This document shows, one piece after another, positions 45,262 through 54,263 of a stretch of DNA of 64,000 nucleotides. This DNA is from Corallococcus sp. EGB. Lineage in GTDB: Bacteria > Myxococcota > Myxococcia > Myxococcales > Myxococcaceae. Position 1 is the stretch's first letter, and each line of letters begins with the position of its first letter. The stretch lies in NCBI RefSeq assembly GCF_019968905.1, contig NZ_CP079946.1:4030001-4094000 (forward strand), in the 5' to 3' direction. The position numbers were made by a program, and so were the translations under genes. Below the pieces are notes generated by a model that was not told where the DNA came from, searched no databases, and worked only from the letters and a program-made list of their open reading frames with translations.

Positions 45262-45522
45262 GTGAAGGCAAGCAAGCTCGCTTCGTTGGCAGCGGCCCTG
45301 GCTGTGTTCGCTTCGCTGACCATTCCGACGTCCTCGGAGGCAATGGGTGTGTGTGACCTTGACCCGGACACCAGCTATTACAGCTGGTTCGCGCACACCT
45401 TCGGCATGTGTAACGTGGGTGGTGACGCTGGCACCGGTGCTCCTGTCATGAGGATGGGGATGACAATGCGGGCCGCGTGGCTTTCCGCGCGAGGCCAATG
45501 GCATCCTGCATTCCGGAGCTGA
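45262..45522 (+). CDS. Small secreted protein
   Basis: 86 residues from GTG 45262. The signal peptide (KASKLASLAAALAVFASLTI) ends near SSEA. The mature part is about 60 residues with CDLDPDTSYYSWFAHTFGMC (two Cys) and a Met/Gly-rich end. No recognised family. The last 15 residues could be read-through past a decayed end; the hairpin at 45572 separates it from the opposing gene. Confidence 0.55.
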   Translation: MKASKLASLAAALAVFASLTIPTSSEAMGVCDLDPDTSYYSWFAHTFGMCNVGGDAGTGAPVMRMGMTMRAAWLSARGQWHPAFRS

Positions 45523-45571
45523 CGTTTCCCCTGGGCTCCCGTACGCGAAACCCTCCCGGCGACAAGGGATG

Positions 45572-45601
45572 GCCGCGCCTCCCGGCGAAGAGAGGCGCGG
45601 C
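45572..45601. terminator. Bidirectional hairpin between convergent genes
   Basis: Perfect 10-bp stem GCCGCGCCTC / GAGGCGCGGC with a 10-base loop, located between the stops of the small secreted gene and the repeat lipoprotein. Confidence 0.65.
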
Positions 45602-45614
45602 GCACGTCTGGGCT

Positions 45615-46415
45615 TCAGCAGCCCGTCTTGAGCGTGGTCGTCGTCGTCCCGGTCCGGTCCGTGAGGATATATTTGGTGGTGGACGTGGAGATGAAGAGCT
45701 CCGCGCCCGCGACCCCATCCGAGTTGCACGCCGCGGTGATCGTGAAGTTGGTGCTGAACGCGTAGTACTGCGAAGTGCGGCTCGAGTCGTGGATGATGGA
45801 GATGCCCTGGCCGGAGCTGTTCTGCGCCACGACGACGATGTCCGCGCCCGCGACGCCGTTCGTGTCGACCACCGTGTTGATCTGATACGTGCCGGAGAAC
45901 GGATAGAAGGTGCTGTTGGCGCTCCGGTGCCGGATGACGCTGACGCCGCCCGCCGCGGCCGTGACGATCTCCGCGCCCGCGACTCCGTCCGTGTCGCTCA
46001 CGTTGACGATCGAGAAGTTGCCGGTGAAGCTGTAGAAGCTCGACGTCCCCTTCTTGTCGGTGATGACGCTGATGCCGCCGCTGGTGACGACCACCACCTC
46101 CAGGCCCGCCGTCCCATCCAGATCCATGGTGGCGTTGTTGACGGCGAAGCTCCCTGTGAAACTGTAGACCTTCGTCGTGCCCTTCGACGGGTGGTAGATG
46201 GAGATGCCCGTCAGGCTGGTGGTGAGCTGGTCGGTGGTGCCGTCGCCATCGAAGTCGCCGCTGACGGTGAGCGCCGCCTCCTGCGCCGCGGGGGCCGGTG
46301 ACTCCAACGGCTCCTCGGACGCGCCTCCACACCCCAGCGCGAGCGTGGCCACGAGCGCGGCCCCACGCATGCCCATCCACCGCCACATCCCATTCATTCG
46401 TGACACATTCTTCAT
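45615..46415 (-). CDS. VCBS/FG-GAP-like repeat lipoprotein
   Basis: 266 residues from ATG 46415. Lipobox LALGC near residue 29. After a linker the chain consists of about four similar units of roughly 48 residues (SGDFDGDGTTDQLTTSLTGI; NVSDTDGVAGAEIVTAAAGG; VVDTNGVAGADIVVVAQNSS), each with an Asp-rich DxDG-type loop that could bind calcium. This resembles VCBS or FG-GAP propeller repeats of surface adhesins. It ends in KTGC. The longer upstream frame is low-complexity and not part of the gene. Confidence 0.8.
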   Translation of the reverse strand: MKNVSRMNGMWRWMGMRGAALVATLALGCGGASEEPLESPAPAAQEAALTVSGDFDGDGTTDQLTTSLTGISIYHPSKGTTKVYSFTGSFAVNNATMDLDGTAGLEVVVVTSGGISVITDKKGTSSFYSFTGNFSIVNVSDTDGVAGAEIVTAAAGGVSVIRHRSANSTFYPFSGTYQINTVVDTNGVAGADIVVVAQNSSGQGISIIHDSSRTSQYYAFSTNFTITAACNSDGVAGAELFISTSTTKYILTDRTGTTTTTLKTGC

Positions 46416-46665
46416 GATGCCCCCCTTGAGGGCTCGCGAGAGCCCGGGGTGAATGCTGTCATGTCCACGGATAGAATGGAAATCGAGGCGGCGGATCAGC
46501 GCTCGGCAGTTTGAGGTGGAGCGCCGCCGGCCGGCTCGCCCTGTCTCATGGCCCGGGGCAGGGCGGGTGACACCGTCGTGTGCGCCGGATGCGGGGTGAC
46601 GTAGAGTGGCCGCGGATCCGCGCCCCGCGCTCCCCGGACGAGGGGCGCACTTGAAGGACTGAGCC

Positions 46666-49065
46666 ATGAGCGACCCCGCCGCGACCGCGGGCCTGGAACG
46701 GAATGCCTCCCTGCGCGCGTCGTGGCTCGCGCGGTGTGTGACCGCGGTGCTCGGGCTGGGCGTGGTCCTGCTGGTGCTGCGCGCAAGCCCGCTGCCGGAG
46801 CCGGTGCCTGCCTCGGCGCCCGGGGAGCGGTTCTCCGCCGCGCGCGCTCGGGAGCACCTGCGCTTCATCGGCGCGGAGCCTCACGCGATTGGAACGCCGA
46901 GGCACGCGGCGGTGCGCGACTACCTCCAGGCGCGCCTGGGCGAGCTGGGCGCCGAGGTCCAGCTTCAACGGGAGGCCGTCTTCGCGCCCGCGCAGGGGGT
47001 TCCCCGTCCCGCGGCGAACGTGGAGAACATCGTCGGCCGGCTGCGCGCGAAGGACGGCGCGAAGGGCACGACCGTGATGCTGGTGGCCCACTACGACTCC
47101 GTGCCCACGGGCCCGGGCGCGTCCGACAACGGGGCCGCCGTCGCGTCCATCCTGGAGGTGGCGCGGGCACTCCAGCAGGGGCCGGCGCTCGCGGGCGACG
47201 TGCTGTTCCTGTTCACGGACGCGGAGGAGCAGCACCTCCTGGGCAGCACCGCCTTCGCGGCGTCGCATCCCTGGGCCCGCGAATCCGGCGTCATCCTCAA
47301 CGTGGATGCGCGCGGCAACGCGGGGCCGCTCCTGATGTTCGAGGTCTCCCCGGGCGGCGGCTGGCTCGTGCGCAGGCTCGCCGAGGAGGCCCCGGACGTG
47401 GGCGCCGGCTCGCTCTTCACGGCCGTGTACCAGCGCATGAAGAACGCCACGGACTTCACGGCGCTCCGGCAGGGGGGGTGGCAGGGGCTGAACTTCGCCA
47501 ACGTGGAGGGCACGCAGGCCTACCACTCGCGCAAGGAGACCGTGGACGTGGTCTCCGACGGGCTCCTCCAGCAGCAGGGCGACACGCTGCTCGCGCTCAC
47601 CCGGCGCATCTCCCGCGAGGCGTCCGTGCCCCAGGGCGAGGAGCTCATCTACTTCAACGCGGGCCCGCTGCGCGTCCACTACCCCAGGGCCTGGGCCGTC
47701 CCGCTGGCGCTCGTCTGGGTCGGCCTCTTCGTGTTCGCGGTCTTCCGGGCGCGCCGGCGCAAGCAGTTGCGCGTGTGGGCCGTGTTCCGGGAGGCGGCGG
47801 TGCTGTTGGTCGTGGGCTTCCTGGCCAGCAGCCTGACGAGGCTCTCGTGGCCGCTGCTGAAGGTGCTCCAGCCCGCCTTCCGCGCCGTCAGCCGTTCGGA
47901 GACGCAGGACAACGCGCGCTTCTTCCTCGCGGTGGTGTTGCTGGTGATGGCGGTGATGGGCGTGGGGCTGTTCCTCCGCCGGCGCGCCCCGGTGCTGGAG
48001 CTGGCGGCCGGCGGATGCGTGCCGTGGGCGGTGCTCTGCGTCCTGGTGAGCGTCGTGCTGCCGGGCGCGAGCGCGCTGTTCCTCTGGCCCCTGGCGGGCA
48101 TGGTCGTGCTGCTCCTGTGGCTGGGAGGCCGTGGGGCGCAGCCGCTCACGCCATGGCACGTGCCGCTGTGGGGCCTGGCGGCGCTGCCGCTCCTGCTGCT
48201 CTTGCCGTCCGTGCTGGCCACCTTCTTCACGGTGCTTCCGCTGGAGCGGGCCGCGGTGCCGTCCGACCTGGTGATGCTCGGCATCTGCCTGCTCGCGCCC
48301 GGCTGGCTGTGGTTGGCGGGCCGGGCGCTGCCGTGGGCCTCGGGCGGGGCCGCGCTCCTGGCGCTGGGCCTGCTGGTGTCGCTCGCCGTGGGCCAGCGCT
48401 TCGACGCGAAGCAAGCGCGTCCCTCGGGCGTGCTGTACCTGGTGGACGCGGATGCGAAGACCGCGCGCTGGGTGTCCTCGGATGCGGTGCTCAACGACTG
48501 GACGCGGGCCTACCTGGGCAACGCCCCGAAGCGTGAGGCCGTGGACGCGTTGCCGGAGGTGAAGGGGCCGTTCTGGAACGCGCCCGCGCCCGCGCCGGGG
48601 GACGACATGCGCGGCCCCGCTGTCGATTCACGAATGGAGCCGGGGGAGGGCGGGCGCCGGAAGGTGGCGCTCCACATCACTCCCTCCCATCCGGACGCGG
48701 CCTTCGTGGACGTGCAGGTGCTGCCCGGGGACGCGGTGGCGTCCGTGCGGCTCGCGGGCCAGCAGGCCTCGGGTGACGTGCTGCGGACTCGCGACGCGGC
48801 CCAGGGCGTGCTGCTGCGCTACTGGGTGCCGTCCGCCGAAGGCTTCGACCTGGAGCTGGAGCTGATGGCCGGTGCCAGTCCCACCGTGAGGGTGGGGGAG
48901 CACACCTATGCGATGCCCGCGCCGGTGACGCAGGGGCTGCCCGCGCGCCCGGAGGACACCATGCCGGTGCCCTTTGGTGAAGGCCTGGACGAGGGCACGC
49001 GGGTGACGCGCACGCTGCGGCTGGAAGCGGCGGCCCCAGCGGTCTCTCCCAGCCCCACGCCCTGA
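46666..49065 (+). CDS. M28-family zinc aminopeptidase with polytopic C-terminus
   Basis: 799 residues. Helix at 20-40, then an M28 catalytic domain (about 60-330). The metal ligands are all seen: His in VAHYDSVP, Asp in GPGASDNGAAV, Glu-Glu in DAEEQHLLG, Asp in LNVDARGN, and His in AYHSRKETVD. The following 270 residues hold about eight membrane helices. The last 170 residues form a soluble domain. The architecture resembles ER-metallopeptidase-like membrane M28 proteins. It should cleave peptides in the periplasm. Confidence 0.92.
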   Translation: MSDPAATAGLERNASLRASWLARCVTAVLGLGVVLLVLRASPLPEPVPASAPGERFSAARAREHLRFIGAEPHAIGTPRHAAVRDYLQARLGELGAEVQLQREAVFAPAQGVPRPAANVENIVGRLRAKDGAKGTTVMLVAHYDSVPTGPGASDNGAAVASILEVARALQQGPALAGDVLFLFTDAEEQHLLGSTAFAASHPWARESGVILNVDARGNAGPLLMFEVSPGGGWLVRRLAEEAPDVGAGSLFTAVYQRMKNATDFTALRQGGWQGLNFANVEGTQAYHSRKETVDVVSDGLLQQQGDTLLALTRRISREASVPQGEELIYFNAGPLRVHYPRAWAVPLALVWVGLFVFAVFRARRRKQLRVWAVFREAAVLLVVGFLASSLTRLSWPLLKVLQPAFRAVSRSETQDNARFFLAVVLLVMAVMGVGLFLRRRAPVLELAAGGCVPWAVLCVLVSVVLPGASALFLWPLAGMVVLLLWLGGRGAQPLTPWHVPLWGLAALPLLLLLPSVLATFFTVLPLERAAVPSDLVMLGICLLAPGWLWLAGRALPWASGGAALLALGLLVSLAVGQRFDAKQARPSGVLYLVDADAKTARWVSSDAVLNDWTRAYLGNAPKREAVDALPEVKGPFWNAPAPAPGDDMRGPAVDSRMEPGEGGRRKVALHITPSHPDAAFVDVQVLPGDAVASVRLAGQQASGDVLRTRDAAQGVLLRYWVPSAEGFDLELELMAGASPTVRVGEHTYAMPAPVTQGLPARPEDTMPVPFGEGLDEGTRVTRTLRLEAAAPAVSPSPTP

Positions 49066-49069
49066 CCGC

Positions 49070-49092
49070 CGGCGTCTCTCTGGAGACAGCCG
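49070..49092. terminator. Hairpin between convergent M28 and DUF72 genes
   Basis: CGGCGTCTC / GAGACaGCCG: nine paired bases with one bulged A and a 4-base loop, between the two stops. Confidence 0.4.
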
Positions 49093-49097
49093 CGGGC

Positions 49098-49859
49098 TCA
49101 GCGCGGCGCACGTGGACCGTCGAGTCGCAGCAACGTCAGGGCATTCGGGAGGGCCGCCCCTTCGGCCGTGTTGTCGAAGATGCACCACACGCGCCGGCCG
49201 GCCTGCTCGTGGCTGGCGATGTCCGCTGCCAACGTCTCCAGGTACGGCTGTGAATAGGCCGAGGAATACATCTTCGGCGAGCCATGGAGCCGGTAGTAGA
49301 CGACCTCCGCGTCAGGGACGGGAGGCACCTCCACCGCGGGCGGATCCGCCCGGACGTAGCGGATGCGGGCATCGTCCAGCGTGCGCCGGGCCTCGTCCGT
49401 GGCCCAGCTCCGGTGTCGGGGCTCGCAGACGATGTCGACTCCGGTCCGCTCCCGCAGGGCCTGGAAGAAGGCGCGCGCCGTGCCGGGCTCGTGCGGGAGG
49501 CTGGGCGGCAACTGCACCAGCAAACATCCCAGCTTCGCCTCCAGGTGGCCCGCCTCCCCCAGGAAGCGTTCGAGCGGCTCCCGCGCGTCGCGCAATCTCA
49601 GCTCGTGGGTGATGACCTTCGGGACCTTCACCGCGAAGCGGAACGCCTCCGGAACGCTGTCGCGCCAGCGGGCATAGGTGCCGGGCCGGTGCGGCCGGTA
49701 GAAGGACGAGTTGATCTCCACGGCGGGGAGGACGCGCGCATAGCGCTCCAGGTGGGTGCCCGTCGTGGGGAAGTGCTCAGCCATCGCACTCGACAGGCTC
49801 CAGCCGGCACAGCCGACGTGACAGCGTTCGTGGACATGCGTGGACGGTCCCTGGCGCAT
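49098..49859 (-). CDS. DUF72 family protein (YecE-like)
   Basis: 253 residues. The TIM-barrel-like DUF72 signature is clear: VGCAGWSL, YARVLPAVEINSSFYRPHRP, FRFAVKVPKVITHELRL, LLVQLPPSL and VYYRLHGSPKMYSSAYSQP. Function is unknown; structures suggest a barrel. ATG 49859 was used. It is convergent with the M28 peptidase gene. Confidence 0.93.
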   Translation of the reverse strand: MRQGPSTHVHERCHVGCAGWSLSSAMAEHFPTTGTHLERYARVLPAVEINSSFYRPHRPGTYARWRDSVPEAFRFAVKVPKVITHELRLRDAREPLERFLGEAGHLEAKLGCLLVQLPPSLPHEPGTARAFFQALRERTGVDIVCEPRHRSWATDEARRTLDDARIRYVRADPPAVEVPPVPDAEVVYYRLHGSPKMYSSAYSQPYLETLAADIASHEQAGRRVWCIFDNTAEGAALPNALTLLRLDGPRAPR

Positions 49860-50003
49860 GCCGGGAATCTGGGCACGAGAGGTCGTGACGGCATGGGCGC
49901 TGTCGAGCGGGCTCCGCCGATGGTGAAAATCGTGTGCGCGCCCGACTGGGCCATGGTGTCAAGCCCTCGCCGGAGGACCACGCCTGGGAGGAGCTGGGAC
50001 CCT

Positions 50004-50933
50004 TCATCCCGCCGCGAGCCCCCGGGGCACCGTGGGCTCGAGCGCGGCGAAGAGGCGGAGCGCGGCGTCTCCGATCTCCTTGCGCCAGGCCATCCGCCAG
50101 GGCCGCCGCAGGGGCCCGGACGCGAGCCGCTTCACGACGAGGTCGCCCTTGCCCAGGTGCGGAGTGGTGATCCACTCGGAGAGCACCGCGATGCCCAGGC
50201 CCGCGCGGGCCACGTCGAGGATCGCCTCCGTGAGCGGCAGCCGCTCCATGCGGAGCCGGGGGCGCTCGCGGCCGAAGACCTGCGACATGAACCAGTGCGA
50301 CTCCGCCGCGGGCGTCTGCCCCGCCAGGAGCGTGTTCTCACGGAGGTCCTCCAGGGTGAGCGCCCGTCGGGAGGCCAGCGGGTGTGTCGCGGCCACCACG
50401 AAGACAATCTCATCCGAGAAGAGCGGCCGTACCTCCAGCCCGGCGCGAGGCACGGATGACGTCGTGAGGAGCGCCACGTCGAGCTCTCCCGCCACCAGCG
50501 CCGGAACCGGGTCCCGGGTGTGCTCCACCGCCAGGGACAGGTGGAGGCCCGGCAGGCTCTTGCGCAGCGTCACCAGCACGGACGGCAGCCAGTGGTACGC
50601 GGTGTAGCACTCGCACACGAGCCGGAGGCGGATGGACGGCGCCACTGGCGCGCGCACGCGGTGCTCCAGGTCGCCCAACTCCACGAGGAGCCGCGTGGCG
50701 CCCTCGACGAGCTCCTGTCCCGCGGGCGTGGGCACCAACCCGCGAGGGGTCCGGTCGAAGAGCCGCGCTCCAAGCCGCTCCTCCGCGGAGAGCAGGGCGC
50801 GGCTCACCGCCGGCTGCGTGAGGTGCAGGACCTCCGCGGCCCGGGCCGTGGTGCCCGCGGAGGCCAGGGCCAGCACCACGCGCAGGTCGCGCACGTCGAG
50901 GCGAGGGGAGGGCGGAGGAGCAATGTCATCCAT
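50004..50933 (-). CDS. LysR-family transcriptional regulator
   Basis: 309 residues. HTH at 15-75: LASAGTTARAAEVLHLTQPA, VSRALLSAEERLGARLF. The co-inducer domain follows (LRLVCECYTAYHWLPSVLV, LDVALLTTS, GLGIAVLSEW), similar to MetR-type regulators. It is divergent from a glutathione S-transferase gene, with 106 bases between, which contain the palindrome at 50953. It probably controls that gene and itself. Confidence 0.92.
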   Translation of the reverse strand: MDDIAPPPSPRLDVRDLRVVLALASAGTTARAAEVLHLTQPAVSRALLSAEERLGARLFDRTPRGLVPTPAGQELVEGATRLLVELGDLEHRVRAPVAPSIRLRLVCECYTAYHWLPSVLVTLRKSLPGLHLSLAVEHTRDPVPALVAGELDVALLTTSSVPRAGLEVRPLFSDEIVFVVAATHPLASRRALTLEDLRENTLLAGQTPAAESHWFMSQVFGRERPRLRMERLPLTEAILDVARAGLGIAVLSEWITTPHLGKGDLVVKRLASGPLRRPWRMAWRKEIGDAALRLFAALEPTVPRGLAAG

Positions 50934-50952
50934 GCATCGAGCCTATGCAAAC

Positions 50953-50969
50953 GATGCGTTGGACGCATC
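50953..50969. promoter_or_regulatory. LysR-type operator GATGCG-TTGGA-CGCATC
   Basis: Perfect 6-bp inverted repeat with a 5-base spacer containing the LysR T-N11-A pattern, 20 bases upstream of the LysR start and 71 before the GST start. A related copy (CGATGC and ATGCA steps at 50935-50950) adjoins it. Confidence 0.6.
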
Positions 50970-51039
50970 CCTCCCGGAGGCGGAGAGTGTGCCCCGTCGT
51001 TCAGCGAAGGCCCACGTTTGACGTCCTGGAGGACATCCC

Positions 51040-51678
51040 ATGCAGCTCTATTTCTCTCCCCTGGCGTGCTCCGCCGCGACCCGCATCTGCTTGTACGAAG
51101 CGGGGGCGGAGGCGGCGTTCATCGAAGTCGATTCGAAGACGAAGCGGACGCATGACGGAAACAACTACCTGGAGGTCCATCCGCTGGGGCTCGTGCCCGC
51201 GCTGCGCACCGACGACGGCGACGTGCTCACGGAGAATGCCTCCATCCTGCAATACCTGGCGGAGACGCTGCCCCAGGCGGGCCTCGCACCCGCGGACAGC
51301 CGGGGGCGCGTGCGGCTCCGGCAGTGGCTGTCCTTCATCGGCACCGAGCTGCACAAGGCGACATTCGCCCCACTGCTCGACGCCTCGGCGAACGAGGGGG
51401 CGAAGAGCTACGCCCTGGAGAAGGGGGCCGGACGGCTCTCCTACCTGGAGAAGCACCTGGCCGGCCGTGAGTTCCTCCTGGACCGCTTCAGCGTCGCGGA
51501 CGCGTACCTGGTGACGGTGCTGAACTGGCACGTGGCCACGCCCATCGATCTGTCGAAGTGGCCCGCGCTCCTCGCGTACTTCGCACGGTTGCAGGACCGG
51601 CCCAGCGTCGCGAAGGCCTTCCTGGAGGAGCGGAAGCTCTATGGGGCCGAACTCGAAAGGCGCAAGGCGCGCACGTAG
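51040..51678 (+). CDS. Glutathione S-transferase
   Basis: 212 residues. Beta-class-like N-terminal thioredoxin fold (MQLYFSPLACSAATRICLYE; ENASILQYLAETLP), with Ser/Cys near position 10 as in bacterial beta GSTs. The helical C-terminal domain includes DRFSVADAYLVTVLNW, the conserved fold motif. GGAGG lies seven bases before the ATG. Divergent from the LysR gene and probably under its control. Confidence 0.93.
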   Translation: MQLYFSPLACSAATRICLYEAGAEAAFIEVDSKTKRTHDGNNYLEVHPLGLVPALRTDDGDVLTENASILQYLAETLPQAGLAPADSRGRVRLRQWLSFIGTELHKATFAPLLDASANEGAKSYALEKGAGRLSYLEKHLAGREFLLDRFSVADAYLVTVLNWHVATPIDLSKWPALLAYFARLQDRPSVAKAFLEERKLYGAELERRKART

Positions 51679-51745
51679 AGCGCGGGTCCCTGGGCAGGCG
51701 AGCAGCCAGTGCCGCCGAGAGTCGTGCAATTTCGGGCGGCACATA

Positions 51746-52618
51746 ATGTTCGTGTGGGTGATGAGCAAGTCCCCGCGGTGCAACAAGGCTCGCCCGGTCG
51801 CTTCACCGCTGTGGGCCCTCCTGGTGCTCGGTCTGCTGACCGGGTGTCCGCTGATGGCCAGCTACCCCGACGAGGCCGGGCCTCGCTACGGCGGGGATTA
51901 CCGGCCCGTCGTCCCCACCGCCACCGGGGCTCCCTCCTCGGTCACCGTGGTGACGTACAACCTCGCCTTCGCCGAGCACGTCACGGAGGCCATCACATCC
52001 CTGTCGAGCCCTCCGCTCGCGGGGGCGGATGTCATCGCGATGCAGGAGATGGACGCGCCCTCCGTGGAGCGGATCGCGAAGGAGCTGGGGCTGGCCTATG
52101 TCTATTACCCGGCCTCCGTGGCGAAGGACGGCGATGACTTCGGCAACGCGGTGTTGAGCCGCTGGCCCATCATCGCGGACAAGAAGATCAACCTTCCCCA
52201 CGACGACCCGTATCACCAGCAACACCGCATCGGCGTCGCCGCGACGGTGGACATCCAGGGGACTCCCTTCCAGGTGGTCTCCGTGCACGGCGCGACGCCC
52301 ATCGTCGGGTTGGGAGCGAGGCTGGACCAGGCGGAGACCGTCATCCACGCGGTGGAAGGCGCGGCGCCGTCGCAGGTCATCGCAGGTGACTTCAACACCT
52401 CCGACCCGGGCAGCCTCAAGCAGACCGTGAAGCTGTTCACGGACTGGGGCTTCACCTGGGCCTCCGAGGGCGCGGGGGACACCGTGGACTCCATCATCGG
52501 CAAGCTGACGCTCGACTCCGTCTTCACCAGGGGGCTCACTCCGGTGGCGCGCGGCGTGGACGAGCGTCCTTCCGGGAGTGATCACCAGCCGGTGTGGGTG
52601 CGCTTCGCATGGCCGTGA
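51746..52618 (+). CDS. Endonuclease/exonuclease/phosphatase-family lipoprotein
   Basis: About 290 residues from ATG 51746 (ATG 51761 equally possible). Lipobox LLTGC. The metal-dependent EEP fold is shown by VVTYNLAFAE, VIAMQEMDAP, AGDFNTSDPGS and GSDHQPVWVRF, containing the Asn, Glu, Asp-Asn and Asp-His active-site residues. Being a lipoprotein it acts outside the cytoplasm, possibly as an extracellular DNase or a phosphatase. Its stop overlaps the next start (TGATG). Confidence 0.9.
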   Translation: MFVWVMSKSPRCNKARPVASPLWALLVLGLLTGCPLMASYPDEAGPRYGGDYRPVVPTATGAPSSVTVVTYNLAFAEHVTEAITSLSSPPLAGADVIAMQEMDAPSVERIAKELGLAYVYYPASVAKDGDDFGNAVLSRWPIIADKKINLPHDDPYHQQHRIGVAATVDIQGTPFQVVSVHGATPIVGLGARLDQAETVIHAVEGAAPSQVIAGDFNTSDPGSLKQTVKLFTDWGFTWASEGAGDTVDSIIGKLTLDSVFTRGLTPVARGVDERPSGSDHQPVWVRFAWP

Positions 52619-53289
52619 TGACACCGAGGCACGGCATGAAGGCGCTGGGGGCGGGGGCGCTGCTCCTCGTCGCCCCCGGCTGCATGAGCGGGGCGCGGAA
52701 CCTGGGCGCGGCGACGACGCCCGTGGGGACGACCGAGGTCGGCGTCTCCGTCAACACGATTGCCTTCGAGCGCGGCCGGGAGCGGGCGTATCTGCCCAAC
52801 CCCGAGCTCACCTTCCGCAAGGGGGCTGGCGAGAACTGGGATTGGGGCGGCCGCCTCACGCTCCTGGGACTCGAGCTGGGGACCCGGCATCGGCTCGTCG
52901 AGCGTTCGCCCTGGACCCTGTCACTCGCCCCAAGCGTGGGCGTCTTTTACGTGCCCGTCACCAACAACTCCACGGAGCCGGTCAACTTCCGGCTCGGCGC
53001 GCAGGCGCTGGTCGACTACCGGCTCAATGCCAGGTGGACCCTCACCGGGGGCGCGTCGCTGATGGGAGGCTTCGCGGGCCCGCTCACCGTCTTCCAGGGC
53101 CGGTTCGCCGGCGCGAGCCTCCTCGTTTCTCCCGGAGGCTCGCTGGGTGTCGCGTACCGGCTGACGCCGTCCATGGAGCTGCGCGCCGAGGGCGGCCTCG
53201 AGCTGCCGTTCGACGTGCGCGAGGGCCGTCGTCACCCGGGCGGCTATGCCGGGCTGACGCTGCGGTGGGGACACACCGGCCGTCATTGA
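52618..53289 (+). CDS. Lipoprotein with outer-membrane-like beta strands
   Basis: 223 residues from ATG 52618, which overlaps the nuclease stop; ATG 52636 is an alternative that starts at the signal. Lipobox LVAPGC. The body alternates short strands (VGVSVNTIAFERGRERAYLP, TLTGGASLMGGFAGP, GAYRLTPSMELRAEGG-like text) and ends LTLRWGHTGRH. This looks like a small barrel-like protein. Function unknown; coupled to the nuclease gene. Confidence 0.75.
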   Translation: MTPRHGMKALGAGALLLVAPGCMSGARNLGAATTPVGTTEVGVSVNTIAFERGRERAYLPNPELTFRKGAGENWDWGGRLTLLGLELGTRHRLVERSPWTLSLAPSVGVFYVPVTNNSTEPVNFRLGAQALVDYRLNARWTLTGGASLMGGFAGPLTVFQGRFAGASLLVSPGGSLGVAYRLTPSMELRAEGGLELPFDVREGRRHPGGYAGLTLRWGHTGRH

Positions 53290-53331
53290 CGCAAAAGCCA
53301 TCGTGAGCCAGCCGCGTCAAGGGGGCCCACG

Positions 53332-54066
53332 TCAGTCCTTCCGTGCCGGCCAATCCCTTTCGGAGCGCATGTCGCATCCGGGCTCCGGTGGGGCGCGCTG
53401 GCGGAACCGGCGGGCGGCGAGCGCCTCATAGGCGGCGTAGGACAGGGGTACGAGCAGGGCGAAGAAGAGCGTGACCGGGGGCAGGGCGCGGTGGGCCAGC
53501 GGATCCCTCACGTGTGAGGCCATGGCCGCGAGGAGGCGCCCCGGCTCCGAGAGCACGTCCCAGCTGTTCCAGCGCTCCACCCGGCCCAGGTAGATGCCAT
53601 AGCCACACAGGACGGACGTGACGGCGACGAAGGCCCACGCCGCCTTGCGTCCCCAGCGCTCCTCCAGCCACCGCTTCCAGATTTCCAATGACAGCAGGCC
53701 CAGCATCCACCCGATGGCGGCGAACAGGGCCAGCAGGGCGGCGTCGAACCAGAGCGGAACCACGGGCCGCTGACGCAGGTGGATGAAGTCCGTGACGAGG
53801 TAGGGCGCGTTGGGAAACAGCGCGAGCCAGCCCAACGCCAGCGGTGTCAGGAGCCACGGCCGGTCCAGGCCTCGCGCCATGAGCACCCGCGCGACCAGGG
53901 CCAGGGTGTAGGGCGCCCACGCGAGGAACAGGTTCCACGACAGGAAGGCGTAGCTGGCGCGCTCGCTCCAGTCGAGCCGGACGGCCAGCAGGTCCACCGC
54001 GAGCATGCTGCAGACAATCGCGGGCAGCAGGCCATGGCCGCACGGGGGGGAAGGAGGTCTGGACAT
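53332..54066 (-). CDS. DUF1361 integral membrane protein
   Basis: 244 residues with about six membrane helices. Strong DUF1361 text: FLSWNLFLAWAPYTLALVAR, WLALFPNAPYLVTDFIHLRQ, VPLWFDAALLALFAAIGWML, YGIYLGRVERWNSWDVL. The family has no assigned function. ATG 54066 fits the first helix better than GTG 54111. Confidence 0.9.
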   Translation of the reverse strand: MSRPPSPPCGHGLLPAIVCSMLAVDLLAVRLDWSERASYAFLSWNLFLAWAPYTLALVARVLMARGLDRPWLLTPLALGWLALFPNAPYLVTDFIHLRQRPVVPLWFDAALLALFAAIGWMLGLLSLEIWKRWLEERWGRKAAWAFVAVTSVLCGYGIYLGRVERWNSWDVLSEPGRLLAAMASHVRDPLAHRALPPVTLFFALLVPLSYAAYEALAARRFRQRAPPEPGCDMRSERDWPARKD

Positions 54067-54263
54067 GGTGGCGTGTGGCGAGCCAGCCGCGCCCCGTGGC
54101 GGAATGACCACGGAGGAAGCGGCCCCGGGAAGGGCGTGGAGCCGGGTGCGCCGTCGATGGAGCCTTCGGCCTGGGCTTGGAGCAATGCGCGGGCCAGCAC
54201 CCTGCGTGCGAGGCGAGGGAATTCTGGGAGAGACTGGGCCCCGTCCCGTTCCCCAGGTGAGTC

